From an uncultured Capnocytophaga sp. (GTDB lineage Bacteria; Bacteroidota; Bacteroidia; Flavobacteriales; Flavobacteriaceae): a DNA stretch of 6,227 nucleotides. Every line of letters starts with the position of its first letter. The first letter of the stretch is position 1. The stretch is from assembly GCA_915070235.1 (NCBI GenBank), contig CAJZFM010000132.1:1-6227 (forward strand), read 5' to 3'. Both the position numbers and the translations under genes were made by a program. Shown here in pieces: positions 1-5,838 of the stretch. Under the pieces are notes generated by a model. That model did not search any database. It was not told the origin of the DNA and saw nothing but the letters and a program-made list of their open reading frames with translations.

Positions 1-8
1 TAATTTAT

Positions 9-41
9 TTGTTTTATTTTCAAAAAAATGATGTATATTTG
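9..41 (+). promoter_or_regulatory. Bacteroidota-type promoter of the susC-like/susD-like operon
   Basis: A perfect TAnnTTTG -7 element (TATATTTG) lies at 34-41. A TTG (-33 element, within TTTG at 8-11) lies 22 bases upstream, inside the range known for Bacteroidota primary-sigma promoters. Transcription should begin near 47-50, leaving a leader of only about 20 bases before the ATG at 68. That leader is A-rich and has no Shine-Dalgarno motif, as is usual in this phylum. No room remains for a riboswitch or leader peptide after the start site. Any regulator-binding site would overlap the promoter or lie left of the window. Confidence 0.65.
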
Positions 42-67
42 CGGCTTTCTATTAAAAAACATTCTGT

Positions 68-3000
68 ATGAAGCAAAACAAACATTGGAGGTTATTGTAT
101 TTCCTCTTTACCCTTTGCCCCTTATGGCTTGTAGCCCAACAACTCACTGTAAAAGGAGTAGTGAAAGACACTGATGGAATGGAAATGCTCGGTGTCTCTA
201 TTATTGTCAAAGGCACCCAAAAAGGGGTCGCCACCGATGGCAATGGTCGTTATCAAATCAAAGTAGCACCTCATGACGTTCTTGTTTTCTCCAGCGTGGG
301 ATATCTCTCCCAAGAGAAAACGGTAGAAAAGAGTGGAGTCATTGACATCACCTTGGAGGCTGAAGTGGTCGCACTCACAGGTACCGAAGTAGTCGCTGTT
401 GCCTATGGAGCTACCGACAAAAAATCATTCACAGGTTCTATGACAACGGTCAAAGAGGAAACCATCAAAGGAGCACAGACCAACAATGTTGTAAAAGCCT
501 TGGAAGGTGCCGTTGCGGGAGTGCAGATCTCCTCAGGTTCAGGGCAACCAGGTTCGGGTGCCTCTGTACGCATACGAGGTATAGGCTCTATCAATGCCTC
601 CAGCAACCCCTTAGTCATCTTGGACGGTGTGCCTTACGAGGGAAGTCTCAATGCTATCAATAACAGTGATGTGGAGAGTATCAATATCCTCAAGGACGCA
701 TCGGCAGCAGCCCTCTATGGCGCACGAGGTGCCAATGGGGTGATTATCATCACTACCAAGAGTGGCGCACGAGGCCAGCTCTCCGTTCAGTACGACAGCC
801 GCATAGGGTTCAACTATCGCGGGGTACCTGAGTATGACCTTATGAGTTCCCCCTCTGAATACTACGAAACCCTATGGCATTCCCTCTATAACCAAAGCCG
901 ATTTGGACAAAACCAACCCGAAGCTGTAGCACGCTCTTGGGCAAGCCAGCAGCTAATCCCCAATGTGGGAAGAGGGTATAACATATACAATGTACCTGAC
1001 CAAGAGGTTGTTTTAGCCAATGGAAAGCTCAACCCCAATGCTCATATAAAGTACTCCGATGCAGCTACCTTTAACCAATGGGAAAAGGCACTTTTCAAAC
1101 CAGGTGTACGCAAGGAACACAACCTTAGCCTGACCAAAGGTTCTGAAATCAACAACTTCTATTTCTCTTTGGGCTACCTAAGCGATGAGGGGTATAACCT
1201 CAACTCCTATTTTAACCGATATTCCTCTCGCTTTTCCTACAGAGGAGAAATCACCCCATGGCTAAAGATACATACCAACTCCATGCTTACCTATACCGAG
1301 AAGCAGGGAGCCACTTCCATTAGCTATTCCAATCCTTTTTCTTGGACTCGTAACATAGCTCCTATCTATCCTATCTACGAGCATGATGATTCGGGTCAGG
1401 TGCTTAGCAGTTATGACTATGGTGCTACTCGTAAGTATAATGACAATGCCAATCCTCTTGGCACTCAGAGAGAAAACATAGACCTAACGAGGGATTATTA
1501 CCTTAACCAATCCGTATCCCTTGACGCTACCCTCTTGAAGAACTTACAATTCTCCACCACAGGAAATGTATATGGCAACTTCTACCAATCCAATAACTTC
1601 ACCACCCCCTTGGCTGGTGAAGGGAAAGTATATGGGGGGAATGCCACTAAATCCCGCTCCGATGTTGTGGTGATGACCTTCAACCAGCTACTCCGATACC
1701 AAAACACTTGGAAGGACTACCATCTTGAAGCCCTTTTGGGGCATGAGTCCCACAAGGCACGCTCAGGGGCTATGACAGGTGCCAAGCGCAATTTTGTAGA
1801 TCCTCGTAACAGTGAGTTCTCCAACGCTGCGGTTTTGGCCGCTTTGGACTCCTATACGAGCCACTATTTCATAGAAGGATATTTTGGGCAAATAAATGCC
1901 AACTACAAACAAAAATACTTCCTCTCCAGCAGCCTACGTCGTGATGCTTCTTCGGTATTTGCACCCGAACATCGCTGGGGTACGTTCTGGTCGGTGGGAG
2001 GCTCTTGGCTAATCAGTCAGGAAAACTTTATGAAAAAAGCCACTTTTGTCAATAGCCTAAAGCTAAAAGCCAGCTATGGAATCCAAGGGAATGATGAACT
2101 CTATTTGCCCGATGGAGGTCGCTCCTTAGTGCCCTATATGACCCTATATGAGGTTACCTCCGATGGTACTACCGCAGGGCTACAAGCGCGCTACAAAGGC
2201 AATCGCAGTATCACTTGGGAAGAGAGTGGCAACTTCAACACAGGAATTGAAACCACCCTATGGGATCACCTCCTTACTGTAGAGGCAGATTACTTTGTCA
2301 AGAAAACCAAGAACTTGCTCTTCAATATGCCCCTACCCTCCTCCACCGGCTTTAGCTCCGAACCGAGAAATGTAGCCGACATGGAAAACAAAGGGATTGA
2401 CTTTGTTATCAACCTAAACCCAATAAAGCGTGAGCACTTCTCTTGGTCTCTGTCTTTCAATGGGTTATATTACAAAAACACCATCACCAAACTGCCTGAG
2501 GAACTCAGAGAAAAAGGTGTCTCCAGAGGAGGTTCGCAAATCCTAAAAGAAGGCGGCAGCATCTATGACTTCTATATGGTACGCTGGGCGGGAGTCAATC
2601 CTGACAATGGAGATGCCCAATTCTATATCAAGAACCCAGCCACAGGTGCCTATGAGGTAAAAGGTAGTGCAGCCTACGAAATGGAAAACAGTCGCACCTT
2701 CGTCGGTTCTTCCATTCCTGACCTACAAGGAGGCTTCGGTAGCAATTTTAGGCTATACAACTTTGACCTCTCCCTACAGTTTGCCTACCAGCTTGGTGGT
2801 AAGTTCTACGACTATCAGTATGCAGGGCTTATGCACTCAGGACAGTTGGGTAGAGGGTGGCATACCGACATGCGCGCACGCTGGAGCCCTGAAAACCCAC
2901 ATACCGATGTACCTCGCTTGGAGTTTGCCAACCAAAAGCTACTGAGCTCCTCCGACCGTTTCCTGATAGATGCTTCCTATCTGTCGCTAAGAAACATCAG

Positions 3001-3199
3001 TGTAGGGTATAGTCTGCCTGAAGAGGTTTGCCAAAAGCTACACCTAAACAAGCTCCGCTACTATATCACCGCTGAGAACGTATATCTCTGGAGCAAACGC
3101 AAGGGGTTAGACCCTCGTTCGAGCCTCGCAGGGGTGAATAGCTCCGCTGTATATAGTCCTATACGTACTGTTTCTATGGGACTTACCCTTAACTTTTAA
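68..3199 (+). CDS. SusC/RagA-family TonB-linked outer-membrane transporter
   Basis: This 1043-aa protein is predicted to be the outer-membrane barrel of a SusCD importer, moving a glycan, peptide or other large nutrient into the periplasm with TonB-ExbBD energy. A Sec signal peptide spans about residues 1-23 (basic start, hydrophobic core, LVA before QQ). A carboxypeptidase-regulatory-like domain (about 26-98) follows, with the typical VKGVVKDTDG and GVSIIVKGT patterns. The stretch EVVAVAYGATDKKSFTGS (107-124) matches the family's VVVGYG..KK segment next to the TonB box. The plug (about 125-235) carries the SusC signature DASAAALYGARGANG (210-224). The rest is the 22-strand-type barrel, ending in the outer-membrane terminal Phe (MGLTLNF). 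No N-terminal STN signalling domain is present, so sigma/anti-sigma control through this receptor is unlikely. Length is normal and the frame is intact. The ATG at 68 is chosen because it gives the signal peptide and sits about 27 bases after the promoter. The family is certain; the substrate is unknown. The VAYG..KKSFTGS wording recalls RagA-like members, a weak hint only. Confidence 0.96.
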   Translation: MKQNKHWRLLYFLFTLCPLWLVAQQLTVKGVVKDTDGMEMLGVSIIVKGTQKGVATDGNGRYQIKVAPHDVLVFSSVGYLSQEKTVEKSGVIDITLEAEVVALTGTEVVAVAYGATDKKSFTGSMTTVKEETIKGAQTNNVVKALEGAVAGVQISSGSGQPGSGASVRIRGIGSINASSNPLVILDGVPYEGSLNAINNSDVESINILKDASAAALYGARGANGVIIITTKSGARGQLSVQYDSRIGFNYRGVPEYDLMSSPSEYYETLWHSLYNQSRFGQNQPEAVARSWASQQLIPNVGRGYNIYNVPDQEVVLANGKLNPNAHIKYSDAATFNQWEKALFKPGVRKEHNLSLTKGSEINNFYFSLGYLSDEGYNLNSYFNRYSSRFSYRGEITPWLKIHTNSMLTYTEKQGATSISYSNPFSWTRNIAPIYPIYEHDDSGQVLSSYDYGATRKYNDNANPLGTQRENIDLTRDYYLNQSVSLDATLLKNLQFSTTGNVYGNFYQSNNFTTPLAGEGKVYGGNATKSRSDVVVMTFNQLLRYQNTWKDYHLEALLGHESHKARSGAMTGAKRNFVDPRNSEFSNAAVLAALDSYTSHYFIEGYFGQINANYKQKYFLSSSLRRDASSVFAPEHRWGTFWSVGGSWLISQENFMKKATFVNSLKLKASYGIQGNDELYLPDGGRSLVPYMTLYEVTSDGTTAGLQARYKGNRSITWEESGNFNTGIETTLWDHLLTVEADYFVKKTKNLLFNMPLPSSTGFSSEPRNVADMENKGIDFVINLNPIKREHFSWSLSFNGLYYKNTITKLPEELREKGVSRGGSQILKEGGSIYDFYMVRWAGVNPDNGDAQFYIKNPATGAYEVKGSAAYEMENSRTFVGSSIPDLQGGFGSNFRLYNFDLSLQFAYQLGGKFYDYQYAGLMHSGQLGRGWHTDMRARWSPENPHTDVPRLEFANQKLLSSSDRFLIDASYLSLRNISVGYSLPEEVCQKLHLNKLRYYITAENVYLWSKRKGLDPRSSLAGVNSSAVYSPIRTVSMGLTLNF

Positions 3200-3210
3200 T
3201 CCGATACATC

Positions 3211-4680
3211 ATGAAGAAAAATAATATATACCTCCCATTATTCCTTTTAGGGCTGCTTATCAGTGCCTGTTCTAAAAGCGAATTTGACCCTAAAGTAGAT
3301 GGCTTCCTTACCGATGAGCGCAAAAAAGAGCTCATGGAAAATGTAGAGACCAAGGCCAACCTCCTGCAAGTAGAACTCAATGGTATCTATAACAACAATA
3401 TACGCTCTCAATCCAATAGTGGAGAGACCTTTGGGCTAAAGGCCATTCACTTAGCTACAGACCTTTCGGGGCTGGATATGGTACAACAATCCTATAGCTG
3501 GTTTGGTTTTGACTACAACTTTGATATGTGGCGTGCCGAATATGCCCGTACTGCCTTTTTATGGAATTTCCTCTACAAGCAAATCAGCTCTATCAATGCT
3601 GTACTTACGGAATATTTCCCTGAAGCACCTTCTCAAGCGGTATTGTATCAGAAATATGCGGAACTGAAATCCCTTAGAGGCATCTACTATTACTACCTGA
3701 TCAATCTCTACCAACACTCCTACAAGGGGCATGAGAATGACTTAGGCGTCCCCTTAGTGCTACGCCCTACCGATGCCAAACTTCCTCGTGCTACGGTAGC
3801 AGCCGTATATGAGCAGCTTTTGGCCGATTTTTCGGTAGTAGATGATGCCCGCTATGTAGTTACTGAAACCAAAACCGATGTAGATAAGGCAGTCGCTGCG
3901 GCCTATTTAGCCAAGGTATATGCCCATCTTGAGCAGTGGGACAAGGTGATTGCCTATACCCGTATGGTGCTCAATAGCCCTTATTTTACTTTTACCTCCA
4001 TGGGAGAGGTACAAGCAGCTAAGTGGGATATCTCCTCTGCCTCTTGGCTTTGGGGGTATGACATTACTCAGGAGACTACCACTCACTGGAATTCCTTCTA
4101 TTCCAATATAGACAATACCAACCCTATAAGCTATGCAGGAGGGGGCGCCTTCAAGAGCATCTATAGCCTGCTCTATGCCCATATAGCCCCTACCGATGTG
4201 CGTCGTAACCTCTATATAAACCGTACGGAAGTCCCTGCGGTCGCCCGTAGATACCCACAGTTGCCCGATTATGCCAACCTAAAGTATGTTACAGACACCC
4301 GCTTCTTAGGAGATTATTGTTTCCTACGTTTGGAAGACCCGCTACTACTCTATATAGAGGCCTTAGTGGAGAGAAACGAACTCCCCCGTGCTCAAAACAC
4401 CTTGACCTATTTTATGCAGAACTTCCGCGATCCTTACTATACTGCTACGGCTACAGACCAAGCCTCCATGCGTGAGGAGGTACGTTGGCAACGCCGTATA
4501 GAACTCTGGGGAGAGGGTACCTCTTTCTTTGATTTCAAGCGATGGGGATTAGGCGCCAACAGAACTCAAGCAGGCAGCAACCATGTCTATGCCATAGATG
4601 TTCCCGCAGGAGACAGGCGTTGGGTGTATCAGATTCCTATTAGCGAAATAGAAGCCAATCCGAATATGGTACAGAATTAA
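3211..4680 (+). CDS. SusD/RagB-family surface nutrient-binding lipoprotein
   Basis: This 489-aa protein is the predicted partner lid of the upstream SusC-like transporter, starting 11 bases after its stop and so co-transcribed. A lipoprotein signal peptide ends in the lipobox ISAC, with lipidated Cys20. The following SKSEFD has a Lys and acidic residues near the Cys, broadly like Bacteroidota lipoprotein export signals for surface display. The N-terminal SusD-like region includes the helix AELKSLRGIYYYYLINLY (150-167), GVPLVLRP (179-186) and LPRATVAAVYEQLLADF (191-207). A TPR-like helical stretch follows (about 227-256). The C-terminal SusD/RagB signature is clear: RRIELWGEG (428-436), FFDFKRW (439-445) and a final IPISEIEANPNMVQN (475-489), which is where family members normally stop. 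The length is typical and nothing is broken. Ligand-binding residues vary in this family, so the ligand cannot be read from sequence. The family assignment is very secure. Confidence 0.96.
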   Translation: MKKNNIYLPLFLLGLLISACSKSEFDPKVDGFLTDERKKELMENVETKANLLQVELNGIYNNNIRSQSNSGETFGLKAIHLATDLSGLDMVQQSYSWFGFDYNFDMWRAEYARTAFLWNFLYKQISSINAVLTEYFPEAPSQAVLYQKYAELKSLRGIYYYYLINLYQHSYKGHENDLGVPLVLRPTDAKLPRATVAAVYEQLLADFSVVDDARYVVTETKTDVDKAVAAAYLAKVYAHLEQWDKVIAYTRMVLNSPYFTFTSMGEVQAAKWDISSASWLWGYDITQETTTHWNSFYSNIDNTNPISYAGGGAFKSIYSLLYAHIAPTDVRRNLYINRTEVPAVARRYPQLPDYANLKYVTDTRFLGDYCFLRLEDPLLLYIEALVERNELPRAQNTLTYFMQNFRDPYYTATATDQASMREEVRWQRRIELWGEGTSFFDFKRWGLGANRTQAGSNHVYAIDVPAGDRRWVYQIPISEIEANPNMVQN

Positions 4681-4685
4681 TAACC

Positions 4686-4725
4686 TAATGAATTGATAAG
4701 CTGATGGGTCAATGAGCCGATTTAA
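4686..4725 (+). repeat. Five degenerate 8-base tandem units after the susD-like gene
   Basis: Starting six bases after the susD-like stop codon, the sequence can be cut into consecutive octamers: TAATGAAT, TGATAAGC, TGATGGGT, CAATGAGC and CGATTTAA. Positions 2-4 of the unit are AAT or GAT in every copy, and the remaining positions drift. The last two and a half units form the left arm and loop of the terminator hairpin. The units are too diverged to be a clean microsatellite, so this may be an old decayed repeat or simply low-complexity sequence. Confidence 0.4.
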
Positions 4726-4751
4726 GGTTCTTTGACCCATTGGTTTATTTT
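4704..4751 (+). terminator. Intrinsic terminator of the susCD-like operon
   Basis: The arms 4704-4718 and 4726-4740 pair over 15 positions, with one T/T mismatch and one G-T wobble. Nine uninterrupted pairs (ATGGGTCAA with TTGACCCAT) form the base, and the loop is 7 bases. A T-rich run (TGGTTTATTTT, 4741-4751) follows on the plus strand. It lies 24 bases after the susD-like stop, as expected for the end of that operon. Read on the minus strand the hairpin is followed by CAGCTTATC, which is not T-rich, so bidirectional termination is possible but weaker. Confidence 0.75.
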
Positions 4752-4756
4752 ATAAT

Positions 4757-4840
4757 CTACTGCGTTCGCCCTCTATACCGCTGTTCCTGACGTCCTCTTC
4801 TGCCTCTTTGCCCTTGTTGTAGCCCCCTACAACTGACCCC
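4757..4840. other. G+C-rich strand-biased intergenic block, no gene assigned
   Basis: Between the operon terminator and the minus-strand genes lies a block much richer in G+C than its A/T-rich flanks. Its plus strand is dominated by C and T, so its minus strand is purine-rich. It contains a perfect 7-bp hairpin, GTTGTAG (4816-4822) with CTACAAC (4827-4833) around a CCCC loop, but no T-tract follows on either strand, so it is not a standard terminator. On the minus strand a frame from a TTG at 4858 to a TAG ending at 4757 would give 33 residues rich in Gly, Arg and Gln. It has no ATG, and that composition follows directly from purine-rich DNA, so no CDS is called. It could be a fragment of an interspersed repeat, a small RNA or a decayed gene end. 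Confidence 0.4.
4816..4833. repeat. Perfect 7-bp inverted repeat with a 4-base loop
   Basis: GTTGTAG at 4816-4822 is the exact reverse complement of CTACAAC at 4827-4833, separated by CCCC. On the minus strand the hairpin has a GGGG loop and lies about 28 bases after the last minus-strand stop codon. It may stabilise the 3' end of that transcript, but the following bases (AAGGGC) do not support a rho-independent terminator. Confidence 0.5.
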
Positions 4841-4861
4841 TGAAAAATTGTTTGACAAATA

Positions 4862-5359
4862 TTAAATTATTCTACCTTGATAATCAATCAAGTAACTTTC
4901 GTAATTGAAATCTATCAGTTCTATTCCTTTGGGGGTAAGGGTAAAAGAGGGAGTACGCTCTGTAGGCGAGACAAAGATATCCTTACCACTGAACTGCCAA
5001 AGGATTTCACCCTGCCGATTGAGTCGTGATATCTCTACCTCTCCATGGGTAATGTAATCATCTTGGTAAGGAACAACCTCAAAACAAGTAGCCATATCCA
5101 CCTGCGTATGCCAAAGGAGTTCTAATGTAGGCAAGAGAATACAGAACACCTCATTACCACAAGCGACAAGGAGTCTATCGCCGTCTAACAGTGCGCTTTT
5201 CTCCCACAGACTGCTCACGCTCCCCCCTGCTGTGAGGACTATGCTTTTTATCTCCTCTTCTGCCTTATAGAGATAAACCGCTACTTGTGGTGGGTGTGCT
5301 TCCTTTTCTCTTATCTCTATCTGATAAGAATCTTTGTAGAGCCAAAGGGTGTTTTTCAT
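4862..5359 (-). CDS. Uncharacterised 165-aa protein with propeller-like repeats
   Basis: I do not recognise a named family with certainty. The protein has no signal peptide or membrane segment and should be cytoplasmic. Its pattern is of short beta strands with recurring blade-like phrases: DGDRLLVACGNEVFCILLPTLELLWHT (begins at residue 59), then ISRLNRQGEILWQFSGKDIF (110-129), then a closing IELIDFNYESYLIDYQG (146-162). The alternation of a strand, a tryptophan after two hydrophobics (LLW, ILW) and a G-rich turn resembles PQQ/WD-type beta-propeller repeats. However, 165 residues would make only two or three blades, too few for a closed propeller. The gene starts 6 bases after the stop of the SUKH gene and is the last of a three-gene minus-strand operon. 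The ATG is the only good start and has no Shine-Dalgarno motif. Its company suggests an immunity-array or accessory protein, which is inference. Confidence 0.85.
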   Translation of the reverse strand: MKNTLWLYKDSYQIEIREKEAHPPQVAVYLYKAEEEIKSIVLTAGGSVSSLWEKSALLDGDRLLVACGNEVFCILLPTLELLWHTQVDMATCFEVVPYQDDYITHGEVEISRLNRQGEILWQFSGKDIFVSPTERTPSFTLTPKGIELIDFNYESYLIDYQGRII

Positions 5360-5365
5360 GGTGTT

Positions 5366-5836
5366 TTAAGGTCGTGTAATTGTTTCTTCTACTTTGCCTT
5401 TGATCATATTCTCAATAGCAGTATAGAGGTCGCCCCCATAGAGATGGTAGTAGATCTTTCTTGGTACCCAAGAGGTAAGGTCAAGCACGCCCCATACACT
5501 CCCTACACTATCTATACAGAGAACTTCATCGGCATTGACATCGCCAAAGGGAATAAGCTCGGTAATACCTGCATCCGATTCGTAGTATAGCATTTCTTGG
5601 CGAGTGGGGAGATTTTGCGAACATATAAAAACCATATAGCCGTCGCGGCGTTTGATATCCTTGTCGTCGAATATGGTAAGGAAAGTGACGAGTTCGTGAG
5701 GCAAATCGTCATAACCTGCCTCGCGATAGCGCACTTTGATAGTTTCGGTACGAGCGCGTCGCTCTTCTTTAGAGAGGGTATTGAGTAAGGTAATACCTTG
5801 CTTTTCTAAAAGATTTTCTAATGATTTTTTAATCAT
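5366..5836 (-). CDS. SUKH superfamily (SMI1/KNR4-like) protein, probable immunity type
   Basis: This 156-aa protein is predicted to be cytoplasmic, with no signal peptide or membrane helix. The visible SUKH-like features, in order, are an N-terminal helix with charged residues (1-40), the entry motif DLPHELVTFLTIFDD (44-58, matching the family's LP.el..fl pattern), a strand region (YMVFI, 67-71), then ITELIPFGDVNADEVLCID (91-109) and GSVWGVLD (112-119), matching the characteristic fG..g.d.l.iD...g.V core, and a C-terminal helix. SUKH proteins are known as a major immunity family that neutralises toxins of bacterial polymorphic toxin systems, although some members have other roles. The gene lies 2 bases after the DUF4279-like gene and 6 bases before the propeller-like gene, so translation is probably coupled. 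No toxin is visible in the window, so the immunity role is inferred. The family call is based on motif reading, without a profile search. Confidence 0.8.
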   Translation of the reverse strand: MIKKSLENLLEKQGITLLNTLSKEERRARTETIKVRYREAGYDDLPHELVTFLTIFDDKDIKRRDGYMVFICSQNLPTRQEMLYYESDAGITELIPFGDVNADEVLCIDSVGSVWGVLDLTSWVPRKIYYHLYGGDLYTAIENMIKGKVEETITRP

Positions 5837-5838
5837 AA

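Noticed and set aside
403..618. Minus-strand 71-codon open frame inside the susC-like gene
   Set aside because: It covers the conserved plug-domain coding region on the opposite strand; its Pro/Glu-rich translation is what that region gives in antisense.
2133..2151. Short direct repeat CCTATATGA in the susC-like gene
   Set aside because: The two copies encode PYMTLYE within a normal barrel strand and can arise by chance from codon use; there is no sign of a mobile or phase-variable element.
2667..2945. Plus-strand 92-codon frame inside the susC-like gene
   Set aside because: It is an out-of-frame reading of the barrel region, with low-complexity Ser/Thr content and no independent start signals.
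4816..4833. Hairpin considered as the terminator of the minus-strand operon
   Set aside because: The stem is perfect, but no T-tract follows on the minus strand (AAGGGC comes next), so it is listed only as an inverted repeat.
4757..4858. R/G/Q-rich 33-residue minus-strand frame starting at TTG
   Set aside because: It has no ATG and no ribosome-binding context, and its composition follows automatically from purine-rich DNA. It is kept as an odd block, not as a gene.
5285..5590. Plus-strand 101-codon open frame across the two minus-strand genes
   Set aside because: It lies opposite the SUKH and propeller-like genes, shows no domain-like pattern, and has no promoter of the expected type. It is a shadow of real genes.
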